Both the position numbers and the translations under genes were made by a program. This document shows positions 56,903 to 64,000 of a DNA stretch of 64,000 nucleotides, in pieces. The notes under the pieces were generated by a model, which saw nothing but the letters and a program-made list of their open reading frames with translations, ran no database searches and was not told where the DNA came from. The stretch's first letter is position 1, and every line of letters begins with the position of its first letter. The DNA comes from Roseivivax halotolerans (GTDB lineage Bacteria > Pseudomonadota > Alphaproteobacteria > Rhodobacterales > Rhodobacteraceae): the NCBI RefSeq assembly GCF_900115815.1, contig NZ_FOXV01000006.1, forward strand, positions 178,967 through 242,966, in the 5' to 3' direction.

Positions 56903-57748
56903 CTATCGGATGGCCGTCACGAGGTTGATCCGCCCCGGCAGATTCAGCGGGCCTGTCGCGAGATATGGCTGCCACTCCGCGCGCAGCGTCGCGAGGATCG
57001 TCGCTAGGTCCGCGTCACTGTCGTTCCGGTCGCGCAGAACCGACGGGATCGGCCCGATGGCGGGCAGTAGACGTTCCATCGCGGTCCAACCCTCGGGATG
57101 GGTGAGGGTGATATCCCGCTGCGAAATCTCGACGTCACCGAAGCCCGCGCGCTTCAGGATGACGTCGATCCGCTCGGGATCTCGGAGCGCCATCGGGCCT
57201 GGCGCATCCGGGTCGCCCGCGGGCGGTGCGCCAAGACGCTCCACCGCGACGCGGCGCGCGTCCGAGAACCACGGATTATGCTCTGCCGGTGCCCATGTGG
57301 CGGCGACGAGACGTCCGCCGGGGGCGAGGGCCGCCCGAAGGTTCGCAAAACCGGCGTCGAAATCGTCGAAGAACATTACTCCGAAGCGAGAGATCACGCG
57401 GTCAAATGCGTCGTCGAACGCGTATGTCTGCGCGTCCGCCTCGACGAAACGCGCATTGGCGGTGCCTGCCTCGCGGCGCGTCTCCTCGGCAAGCTTGAGC
57501 AGTGTCGCGGAGATATCGAGGCCGAGCACCTCGCCCCCTGAGCCCACCCGATCCGCGGCGGCGAGGGTCAAAGCCCCGCCGCCGCAGCCGATATCCACAA
57601 CGCGCATGCCCGGAGTAAGCTCCGCAGTTTCAAGCACCAGCTCTGCCACGCCGCGATGAAGGTGATCGAGATCGGCGTGATGAGTCACCCATCGGCGACC
57701 CGGATCACCGCCCCAGAACTCGACCTGCGCGGCGTTGGGGCGGCTCAT
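56903..57748 (-). CDS. class I SAM-dependent methyltransferase
   Basis: 281 residues with UbiE/COQ5-like motifs: VVDIGCGGGALTLAAADRVG (SAM loop), EVLGLDISATLLKLAEE, DAFDRVISRFGVMFFDDF and LRAALAPGGRLVAATW. The substrate is not evident. The N-terminus FWGGDPGRRWVTHHADLDHL resembles uncharacterised small-molecule methyltransferases of this group. It starts inside the stop of the yghU gene (ATGA), so the two are cotranslated. Confidence 0.85.
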   Translation of the reverse strand: MSRPNAAQVEFWGGDPGRRWVTHHADLDHLHRGVAELVLETAELTPGMRVVDIGCGGGALTLAAADRVGSGGEVLGLDISATLLKLAEETRREAGTANARFVEADAQTYAFDDAFDRVISRFGVMFFDDFDAGFANLRAALAPGGRLVAATWAPAEHNPWFSDARRVAVERLGAPPAGDPDAPGPMALRDPERIDVILKRAGFGDVEISQRDITLTHPEGWTAMERLLPAIGPIPSVLRDRNDSDADLATILATLRAEWQPYLATGPLNLPGRINLVTAIR

Positions 57749-58599
57749 TCGCCGATCTTATCCTGCGTCTTCGTCTCGAAATCCGACGCGTCATGCCGTT
57801 CATGAAGTTGCTCTTCCGGCTCGCCGAAGGTGCGGTTGACCATACGGCCCCGGCGCGCGGCGGGACGCGCCTCGATTTCCTCGGCCCAGCGGATGACGTG
57901 CTCGTATTCATGGACCGACAGAAACGTGCCCGCATCGTAGGCCTGCCCCTGCACGAGCCGCCCGTACCATGGCCAGATCGCCATATCGGCGATGGTGTAT
58001 TCGTCGCCGATCATGAACTTGTTCTCCGCGAGGTGACGGTTCAGCACGTCCAGTTGACGCTTCACCTCCATCGCATAGCGGTTGATCGGGTATTCCATCG
58101 GCTCGGGTGCATAGGCGTAGAAGTGCCCGAACCCGCCGCCAAGGAAGGGCGCGGAGCCCATCTGCCACATCAACCAGGACAGAAGCTCGGGCCGGTCTTC
58201 GGGCTTACCGAGGAATTTCCCGAACTTCTCCGCCAGGTGCATCATGATCGCGACGCTCTCGAAGACGCGCACCGGCGTGTCGCCGGAGCGGTCCACGAGC
58301 GCCGGGATCTTGGAATTGGGATTCACCTCGACGAAGCCCGAGCCGAACTGGTCGCCATCGCCGATCTTGATGAGCCAGGCGTCGTATTCGGCGTCGGTCA
58401 CGCCCGCTTCAAGCAACTCCTCGAACAGGACCGTGACCTTCACGCCGTTCGGCGTGGCCAGCGAATAGAGCTGGAACGGGTGTTTCCCGATGGGCAGTTC
58501 CTTGTCGTGGGTCGGCCCGGCGATAGGGCGGTTGAGGCTGCCCCAGGTGCCGCCATTCTCGGCGTCCCAGGTCCAGACTTCGGGAGGCGTATAGGTCAT
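57745..58599 (-). CDS. yghU: glutathione S-transferase YghU-type (disulfide-bond reductase)
   Basis: 284 residues. Characteristic YghU opening TYTPPEVWTWDAENGGTWGS and NRPIAGPTHDKELPIGKHPF, then the thioredoxin-like domain (LFEELLEAGVTDAEYDAWLI, NPNSKIPALVDRSG, VFESVAIMMHLAEKF) and the helical C-domain (YTIADMAIWPWYGRLV). YghU/YfcG enzymes bind two glutathiones and reduce disulfides or peroxides. Paired with the methyltransferase gene. Confidence 0.92.
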   Translation of the reverse strand: MTYTPPEVWTWDAENGGTWGSLNRPIAGPTHDKELPIGKHPFQLYSLATPNGVKVTVLFEELLEAGVTDAEYDAWLIKIGDGDQFGSGFVEVNPNSKIPALVDRSGDTPVRVFESVAIMMHLAEKFGKFLGKPEDRPELLSWLMWQMGSAPFLGGGFGHFYAYAPEPMEYPINRYAMEVKRQLDVLNRHLAENKFMIGDEYTIADMAIWPWYGRLVQGQAYDAGTFLSVHEYEHVIRWAEEIEARPAARRGRMVNRTFGEPEEQLHERHDASDFETKTQDKIGE

Positions 58600-58815
58600 G
58601 ATCCCTCGCGATATGAATTGCGTGTCCTTGGTCGAGATTTATCCCGCAGATCCGGGAATGCCAGATGCGCGAACGTTCCAGGATGCACAGGCCCCGTGCA
58701 GAGCGCTCCCCGCTGGCGGAGGATGGCTCATGTCACGTCCATGTGTGATGCAATCTTGACGGGACTCCTGGACACTGCGATCACCAAATCATAAAACAAA
58801 AACCGAGGCAGTGAC

Positions 58816-59730
58816 ATGACAGGCAAAACACTCACGGCGGTGGGGTCTTTCCTCATTCTGGCAATGGCGGCGCCGGCCTACGCGCAAACAAGCGGCGGTG
58901 CGGCTCTGACGCTTGGCTATGGTATGGGCGAGGTCGAAGGGAGCGATTTCCAAACCTCCCTTATGGCCTTCGACGCGGATATCGCGAATGGTCCGCTCAC
59001 CTTCGATCTTGATCTTTCGCGCGCAGCGCAGGGCGGCGACGACGATTTCGACGCGACCCTCTTCACCGGCGAGATCCTTCCAAAATACTGGTTCTCGCCC
59101 GCGGGCGGCGTTGGCCTTTATTTCTCATCGACCACCGTCGATGCGGACGGCGTGGATAGCGTCACCGCGAACAGCTACGGGCTCGAAGGCACGTATCGCG
59201 CGGCAGGGCTCGAAACTTCGGCCTTTATCGGCGAGACCGATGCGAGCGATCTCGTTGGCGACGATGTGGACATCACCGATTACGGTCTGCGCGTGCGTTA
59301 TGACGTCAACACTCAGCTCAGCCTCTACGGCAAAGGCGTGAACAGCGATTTCGAGGCTGGTGGAGATACCGCGAGCGCGCAATCCTACGCGCTGGGCGCT
59401 ACTTACGATTTCGGCAACGGGCTGACCACTTTCGGCGCGCACCAGATTGCGACGTCGGACGAGATCGACAGCAACCTGCACACCACGTCGCTCGGCGTCG
59501 CCTACAACCTCTCGGCGGCCGGGCGTCCGATCCTGCTGAGCGGGGAATACGCGCGCTATAATTCCGAAGTGCTGGGCGGCGACGCGGACGGCCACAACAT
59601 CACCTTTGGCGCGACCGTGCTTCTGGGCGATGCGCAGGCAAAGCGCCTGCCGGGTGCCGGCGCGACGCGGAACCTCGCCAAGAGCGACCGCAACGCCGTG
59701 GATGGTCTGCTGAGCGTCGGCGGATTCTGA
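58816..59730 (+). CDS. putative outer-membrane beta-barrel protein
   Basis: 304 residues. Signal peptide MTGKTLTAVGSFLILAMAAPAYA, then a run of alternating aromatic/small residues typical of transmembrane beta strands: GGAALTLGYGMGEVEG, LTFDLDLSRAAQGG, YGLRVRYDVNTQLSLYGKG, GATYDFGNGLTTFGAHQIA, HNITFGATVLLGDAQ. It looks like a small porin-like barrel of about ten to twelve strands; the C-terminal 30 residues are not strand-like. The specific family is not recognised. RBS GAGG at 58805. Confidence 0.65.
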   Translation: MTGKTLTAVGSFLILAMAAPAYAQTSGGAALTLGYGMGEVEGSDFQTSLMAFDADIANGPLTFDLDLSRAAQGGDDDFDATLFTGEILPKYWFSPAGGVGLYFSSTTVDADGVDSVTANSYGLEGTYRAAGLETSAFIGETDASDLVGDDVDITDYGLRVRYDVNTQLSLYGKGVNSDFEAGGDTASAQSYALGATYDFGNGLTTFGAHQIATSDEIDSNLHTTSLGVAYNLSAAGRPILLSGEYARYNSEVLGGDADGHNITFGATVLLGDAQAKRLPGAGATRNLAKSDRNAVDGLLSVGGF

Positions 59731-59734
59731 GCCC

Positions 59735-60166
59735 TCAGATCACGCCAAGTTCGGCCAGCGCGCCGGCGAGCTCGGGCGGCAGCTCGTCATCGTCGGCGCG
59801 GGTGGCCGAAAGGTCGCCCGGGGCATCCTCGGCGGCCAGATAACGCCACCCCTGAAAGGGACGGCGAGGGGCCGGGTTCACCCGGACGATCTCGGGGTCG
59901 AGAACGATGGCGCAGCGTCGAATGCCGTCGCCACCCGTCACTTCATCGAGGCGCTCGATCCGCTGGCGGCACTGTATCAGGCCCTTTATCACCCAGTAGA
60001 TCGAGCCGCCCTCGAGGATCTGCGCTTCCTTCTTGGGCCACATCCGCGTGACATGACGGGGCAGCCCGTCCGCACCCTTCGCGCGCGCCGAAGCCTGCCA
60101 GCGGACAAGCTGTTCGACGCTTTCAGTGCCTGCAGAGAGCTTGAGAAGATGAACGGGCTTGGACAC
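59735..60166 (-). CDS. DUF1489 family protein
   Basis: 143 residues from GTG 60164-60166 with AAAGGAG eight bases upstream; an ATG 105 bases upstream also opens the frame but gives an unlikely N-terminus. DUF1489 blocks: KPVHLLKLSAGTESVEQLVR, HVTRMWPKKEAQILEGGSIY, WVIKGLIQCRQRIERLDEV and PFQGWRYLAAEDAPGDL. The family is confined to Alphaproteobacteria and has no known role. Divergent from nrdJ. Confidence 0.88.
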   Translation of the reverse strand: MSKPVHLLKLSAGTESVEQLVRWQASARAKGADGLPRHVTRMWPKKEAQILEGGSIYWVIKGLIQCRQRIERLDEVTGGDGIRRCAIVLDPEIVRVNPAPRRPFQGWRYLAAEDAPGDLSATRADDDELPPELAGALAELGVI

Positions 60167-60282
60167 GGACCGGGCTCCTTTCACGCCATATTTAGCCGTC
60201 GCAGAGCACGCATCAACCAGTTGTGCCATGCCGGGCTTTCCGCTAGATTGGAGGGCCTTCCCCGCTGCCAAGGATTCTGTCG

Positions 60283-62571
60283 ATGACCCGCTTCGCCGCC
60301 CCCATCGCCGAGCAAATCTGGGACATGAAATATCGTCTCAAGGAAGCCGACGACACGCCGATCGACATGAGCGTCGAAGAGACATGGTCACGGATCGCCC
60401 GCGCCCTGGCGGAGGTCGAGGATGACCCGAAGGCGTGGGAGCCGCGTTTCTACGAGGCGCTGGAGGATTTCAAATACCTGCCAGCAGGCCGCATCACCGC
60501 GGGCGCCGGGACGGGCCGCTCCGTGACGCTGTTCAACTGCTTCGTCATGGGCACGATCCCCGACTCGATGGCCGGGATCTTCGACATGCTGAAGGAAGCC
60601 GCGCTGACCATGCAGCAGGGCGGGGGGATCGGCTACGATTTCTCCACGATCCGGCCGCGCGGCGCGCTGGTCGAAGGCGTGGCGGCGGATGCGTCGGGGC
60701 CGCTCTCGTTCATGGATGTCTGGGACGCGATGTGCCGCACGATCATGTCCGCAGGCTCGCGGCGGGGCGCGATGATGGCGACGATGCGCTGCGATCACCC
60801 GGATATCGAGGATTTCATCGGCGCCAAGGCCGACAGCGCGCGGTTGCGAATGTTCAACCTCTCCGTGCTCGTCAGCGATGCTTTCATGGAAGCGGTGAAG
60901 GCCGACGGAAAATGGGAGCTGACGTTCAACGGACGCGTCTACAAGACGCTGAAGGCGCGGGATCTCTGGAACCGGATCATGCGCGCGACGTATGATTACG
61001 CTGAACCAGGCGTGATCTTCATCGATCGCATCAACGAGGCCAACAATCTCAATTACTGCGAGACGATCGCGGCCACCAATCCTTGTGGCGAACAGCCGCT
61101 GCCGCCCTACGGCGCCTGCCTTCTGGGCTCGGTGAACCTCGCGCGGCTCGTGGCGGACCCGTTCGAGAAGGACGCGCGGCTCGATCCCGAAGCGCTGGAC
61201 CGTATCGTCGGCACCGCGATCCGCATGATGGACAATGTCGTCGATGCCTCGCGCTTTCCCCTGGCCGAGCAAGCCGAGGAAGCGCAGAACAAGCGCAGAA
61301 TCGGGCTTGGTGTCACCGGCCTTGCCGATGCGCTCCTGATGTTGGGGTTGCGCTATGGCTCCGACGAGGCGGCGGCGCAGACAGAGGCCTGGCTCAAGCA
61401 GATCGCGCGGGCCGCCTATCTCGCCTCCGTCGAGCTTGCGAAAGAGAAGGGGCCATTTCCGCTTTTCGACGCGGAGGGCTATCTGGCCTCGGGCAACATG
61501 ATGCAGATGGACGAGGATGTGCGCGACGCGATCCGGGAGCACGGCATCCGCAACGCGCTCCTGACATCCATCGCGCCGACCGGCACGATCTCGCTTTACG
61601 CGGGCAATGTCTCTTCAGGGATCGAGCCGGTCTTCGCCTACAGCTACACCCGCAAGGTTCTGCAGAAGGACGGCACCCGCACCGAGGAGCGCGTCGAGGA
61701 TTACGCGGTGCAGATGTTCCGCGCCAAGTTCGGCGAGGACGCGGACCTGCCCGACCATTTCGTCAATGCCCAGACGCTGAGTCCGGCCGAGCACGTCAAG
61801 ATGCAGGCGGCGGCGCAGAAATGGATCGACAGCTCGATCTCGAAGACGATCAACTGCCCCGAGGACATCTCCTTCGAGGCGTTCAAGGACGTCTACATGC
61901 AGGCCTACGAGACCGGCTGCAAAGGCTGCACGACCTACCGCCCGAACGAAGTGACGGGCTCTGTCCTGAGCGTGTCGGACGCCGAGCCGAAGGCCGAGGA
62001 GAAGCCGGTTCTCGTCTCCGAAGGCGAAGGCAGCGCCGAGGTGGTGTACATGTCCGAACCGCTCGACCGGCCGCAATCGCTGGAAGGGGCGACCTACAAG
62101 CTGAAATGGCCCGATAGCGAGCATGCAATCTACCTGACGATCAACGACATCATCGTCGGTGGACGCCGCCGGCCCTTCGAGGTCTTCATCAACTCCAAGA
62201 ACATGGAGCATTTCGCCTGGACCGTGGCGCTGACGCGGATGATTTCCGCGGTCTTCCGGCGCGGCGGCGATGTGAGCTTCGTCGTCGAAGAGCTGAAAGC
62301 GGTGTTCGACCCGCGCGGCGGCGCTTGGGTGAAGGGCAAGTACATCCCTTCGATCCTCGCGGCGATCGGCGGCGTGATCGAACAGCATCTCATCGCCATA
62401 GGCTTCCTCGAAGGCGAGGGCCTCGGGCTCAAGAGCGACCCCACCGCCGCAGTTGTCAACCTTGACGGCGCCCCCCGCGGCAAGGCCTGCCCGTCCTGCG
62501 GCCAGTTCGAAATGCGGATGGTCGAAGGCTGCATGACCTGCGCAAGCTGCGGTCATTCGAAATGCGGGTGA
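60283..62571 (+). CDS. nrdJ: vitamin B12-dependent ribonucleotide reductase (class II)
   Basis: 762 residues. Uses adenosylcobalamin to make the thiyl radical for ribonucleotide reduction, so DNA precursors can be made with or without oxygen. Motifs: LFNCFVMGTIPDSM (first redox Cys), ATNPCGEQPLPPYGACLLGSVNL (radical Cys/Glu site), TSIAPTGTISLYAGN and TYKLKWPDSEHAIYLTIND; the tail CPSCGQFEMRMVEGCMTCASC is the C-terminal redox/zinc cysteine cluster. It has AAGGA upstream. The 116-base gap to DUF1489 is too short for a cobalamin riboswitch, and none is seen. Confidence 0.96.
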   Translation: MTRFAAPIAEQIWDMKYRLKEADDTPIDMSVEETWSRIARALAEVEDDPKAWEPRFYEALEDFKYLPAGRITAGAGTGRSVTLFNCFVMGTIPDSMAGIFDMLKEAALTMQQGGGIGYDFSTIRPRGALVEGVAADASGPLSFMDVWDAMCRTIMSAGSRRGAMMATMRCDHPDIEDFIGAKADSARLRMFNLSVLVSDAFMEAVKADGKWELTFNGRVYKTLKARDLWNRIMRATYDYAEPGVIFIDRINEANNLNYCETIAATNPCGEQPLPPYGACLLGSVNLARLVADPFEKDARLDPEALDRIVGTAIRMMDNVVDASRFPLAEQAEEAQNKRRIGLGVTGLADALLMLGLRYGSDEAAAQTEAWLKQIARAAYLASVELAKEKGPFPLFDAEGYLASGNMMQMDEDVRDAIREHGIRNALLTSIAPTGTISLYAGNVSSGIEPVFAYSYTRKVLQKDGTRTEERVEDYAVQMFRAKFGEDADLPDHFVNAQTLSPAEHVKMQAAAQKWIDSSISKTINCPEDISFEAFKDVYMQAYETGCKGCTTYRPNEVTGSVLSVSDAEPKAEEKPVLVSEGEGSAEVVYMSEPLDRPQSLEGATYKLKWPDSEHAIYLTINDIIVGGRRRPFEVFINSKNMEHFAWTVALTRMISAVFRRGGDVSFVVEELKAVFDPRGGAWVKGKYIPSILAAIGGVIEQHLIAIGFLEGEGLGLKSDPTAAVVNLDGAPRGKACPSCGQFEMRMVEGCMTCASCGHSKCG

Positions 62572-62643
62572 GTGGGGATTTGTTGCTAGCCTGTCGTTGC
62601 GGGCGTAGTTATGCCAAATCAGCGGATTTTACTGCCACGCGTC

Positions 62644-62718
62644 GGCAAAAGTTTTGCCAGCGTCTGTAAGGCACTGGAAGATATAGGGTTTTTCCGAAGC
62701 AGGTTTTGGAACCCAAAA
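62644..62718 (+). other. two short inverted repeats after nrdJ
   Basis: GGCAAAA-G-TTTTGCC (62644-62658) and TTTTGG-AAC-CCAAAA (62704-62718). Neither has a following T-run, so they are poor terminators. Part of a 341-base gene-free stretch (62572-62912). Confidence 0.5.
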
Positions 62719-62759
62719 TCTGACCCCTTAGGCTGAATCTGCGCGCCTCTGGCATCACG

Positions 62760-62803
62760 GATTGCCCGGCACGGCCCTCTTGATGAGGCCGCGCCGAGCA
62801 ATC
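62760..62803 (+). other. strong stem-loop upstream of the unknown two-gene unit
   Basis: GATTGC-C-CGGC-A-CGGC-C-CTC (5' arm) pairs with GAG-GCCG-C-GCCG-A-GCAATC around TTGAT: about 17 base pairs with two mismatches and one bulge. A second, weaker hairpin GTGCC...GGCAC lies directly after it. The position, 110 bases before the first gene, fits a structured leader, an attenuator or a small RNA. No family is recognised. Confidence 0.5.
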
Positions 62804-62912
62804 TCGTGCCGCTGGTAATGCGGGCACCAGAAAAGAAAACATTTGACCGGAGCAGGGATCTTCTGACGCGGCCCATGGCGGGCCCGCGCATACCACCAGG
62901 AAAGGTGATCCC

Positions 62913-63311
62913 ATGAAACACATTCCCGATATCCGTGCCCTGCTCCGGCACATGAACAAGGCCAGCGATTTCATGCGCTGGCTGCGCGCGGACGGTGACA
63001 GCCTTGTCGCCGCGGCTGAGCTCCTGGGCGGACGCAAATGGGCCGCGCGGGCTCGCGCGGTCGTCGAGGCTGCGAAAGCTGGCAAAGATCTGGCCGCTCG
63101 CCGTTATGAGCTCCAAGAGCTCAACCGGCTGCTGCGTCTCGAATTCACCAGCGACATCAAGAGCGTCGAGGCCCGGCGCTTTGCAGCCGTCCACCCGGAT
63201 GATCCTCGCGCCTGTGACGCGCGAAACTGCGCAGAGGCCCTGGGCCGCGGCCTGCGCGCGCTTGAGGCGCTGCGCCTCGCCGGAATTGTCGGCATACGGG
63301 AGGCCGTATGA
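62913..63311 (+). CDS. unknown protein, first gene of a two-gene unit
   Basis: 132 residues, charged and helical, no signal or membrane segment: IRALLRHMNKASDFMRWLRA, WAARARAVVEAAKAGKDLAA, RRYELQELNRLLRLEFTSD. ATG 62913 has AGGAAAGG upstream. The stop overlaps the ATG of the next gene (ATGATG), so they are coupled. I do not recognise the family; an accessory or phage-derived origin is possible because an IS follows. Confidence 0.65.
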   Translation: MKHIPDIRALLRHMNKASDFMRWLRADGDSLVAAAELLGGRKWAARARAVVEAAKAGKDLAARRYELQELNRLLRLEFTSDIKSVEARRFAAVHPDDPRACDARNCAEALGRGLRALEALRLAGIVGIREAV

Positions 63312-63685
63312 TGTTTGAGACGCAAACGGCAACGCTCGCCAAGGCGCGCAGCCTAACACGCCTTGCCGCCCAATGGCTCGACCTGATCGACTTCCGCGCA
63401 CATGCTGCGGCGGAAGCCTTCTCGCCCAGCATGTCCACGTATCACGACATGCTGGATCCGGCCGCAACTGATGCCGCGCGCCTCGCAGCCTGCCGTGGCA
63501 TGCGTCAAAAGGTATGCCGCCGCATAGCGGCCGAACGCCTCGACGGCGAGGCGGCTTTTGCGCGCCGGCGTCCAATAGACCCCTACGGACTGCGTTGGCG
63601 CACCACGCCGGATGGCGCAACGCTCGAGACCATCGCGAGCCTGCTCTCGGCTGCGATAGAGAGCTTTCAAGCCTGCCGCGAGTAG
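63308..63685 (+). CDS. unknown protein, second gene of a two-gene unit
   Basis: 125 residues, helical: ATLAKARSLTRLAAQWLDLI and ATDAARLAACRGMRQKVCRR, with a polar centre LDPAA and IDPYGLRWRTTPDG. No catalytic motif is visible. It overlaps the upstream gene by four bases and ends 45 bases before a tandem GGGGCCAGGATCG...TGGCCCTGGCC region near the IS. Both genes share small size, a high fraction of Arg/Ala and similar helix content, so they may bind each other; this is a guess. Confidence 0.6.
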   Translation: MMFETQTATLAKARSLTRLAAQWLDLIDFRAHAAAEAFSPSMSTYHDMLDPAATDAARLAACRGMRQKVCRRIAAERLDGEAAFARRRPIDPYGLRWRTTPDGATLETIASLLSAAIESFQACRE

Positions 63686-63922
63686 TGTGTCAGATAATGG
63701 GGCCAGGATCGCTACAGAGTGGCCCTGGCCTGGATAAGTAATTGCTTTGTCTCATTTGTACCCGTCATCGCGAAGCATCGAGTGCCGCTCTCCATGGATG
63801 GCTGTTCTCTCGGGGTGTTCGAATACAGTCTTGCAAAATGGGCGTATTCCGTTGAAAAACTCGTCCTTGATCGGGGGGCATCTGGCTGATTCAATTCCTG
63901 CGAACGGTGGGAGGATCGGCGA

Positions 63923-64000
63923 TGATGGGACCGCGGCAGGAGGTGCAACCGGCGTTGTTCTACGAGTTCTCGCTTGAGGATCACGTCCCGCAAGACCACT
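63923..64000 (+). CDS. IS1182/IS5-type transposase, N-terminus only
   Basis: The last 26 codons read MMGPRQEVQPALFYEFSLED then HVPQDH, the opening of IS1182-type transposases (LFYEFSLExHVPxDH). GGGAGGATC precedes the ATG by a few bases. The rest is beyond the window. The 237 bases upstream (63686-63922) should hold the left end of the element; I cannot fix the terminal repeat. CCGTTGAAAAACTC at 63850-63863 resembles upstream sequence of such elements. Confidence 0.75.

Noticed and set aside
60167..60282. Cobalamin riboswitch upstream of nrdJ
   Set aside because: The gap is only 116 bases and no B12-box-like sequence is visible; B12 dependence of the enzyme alone is not evidence.
63712..63999. 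Minus-strand open frame of 95 codons at the right edge
   Set aside because: Arg/Ser/His-rich, no motif; the plus strand carries the start of an IS1182-type transposase.

Overview
The window is 64 kb of a high-GC alphaproteobacterial chromosome, almost certainly Rhodobacterales (Roseobacter/Rhodobacter-type). The indications are a CcrM (GANTC) methyltransferase, an ectABC-ask ectoine operon with divergent MarR-type ectR, the pckA-chvI-chvG-hprK-rapZ-EIIA-HPr cluster, the hisS-hisZ-hisG operon, B12-dependent ribonucleotide reductase, methylsuccinyl-CoA dehydrogenase (ethylmalonyl-CoA pathway) and DUF1127/DUF1489 genes. Ectoine synthesis, a choline-type binding protein and polyhydroxybutyrate genes suggest a marine or otherwise saline heterotroph. 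No rRNA, CRISPR array or prophage is visible. Most of the window is dense core chromosome.

Left to right: 0-5 kb holds a truncated VOC dioxygenase gene and a leftward phaA / patatin / phaB group (PHB synthesis, entry to the ethylmalonyl-CoA pathway), then an EAL-domain protein. 4.6-8.3 kb holds rpsD with a strong promoter and structured leader, two tiny proteins sharing a bidirectional terminator, a GntR/CceR-like LacI regulator, tRNA-Arg(CCT) and a zinc-ribbon methyltransferase. 8.3-13.4 kb holds an unusual membrane protein with a C-terminal winged helix overlapping a small secreted protein gene, rnhB, ccrM behind three GANTC sites, a PPOX protein and an EamA exporter. 13.4-18 kb is the ectoine operon and its regulator. 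18-24.3 kb is tamA-tamB (outer-membrane protein assembly). 24.5-29.4 kb holds mcd, a TSUP permease, a DUF3859 protein and pckA.

29.6-35.1 kb is a rightward regulatory cluster: ChvI/ChvG two-component system, short HprK, RapZ, EIIA-Man and HPr, with no sugar-transport EIIBC, then an acyltransferase. 35-39.4 kb has a PaaI thioesterase, the ligase-associated repair pair PdeM plus Lhr-like helicase, and a VOC protein. 39.5-41 kb has two tandem secreted von Willebrand A proteins, the first broken by an in-frame TAG. 41-50.6 kb is one leftward purine operon: xdhA, xdhB, xdhC, then a BMP-type ABC transporter (ATPase, two permeases, binding protein). 51-54.6 kb is hisS-hisZ-hisG. 55-62.6 kb has an L,D-transpeptidase lipoprotein, an orphan ChoX-like binding protein, a methyltransferase/YghU pair, an outer-membrane protein, DUF1489 and nrdJ. 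The last 1.4 kb looks accessory: a structured intergenic region, two overlapping unknown genes and the start of an IS transposase.

Points that stand out: a GC-rich palindromic repeat that has apparently inserted in frame into xdhB and also lies between two genes 9 kb away; the GANTC cluster at ccrM; direct and inverted repeats between pckA and chvI; a terminator whose T-tract touches the start codon of the patatin between phaA and phaB; the membrane-anchored winged-helix protein; and the unknown two-gene unit next to the IS. Everything here is read by eye. Family names rest on recognised motifs and gene context, not on database searches.
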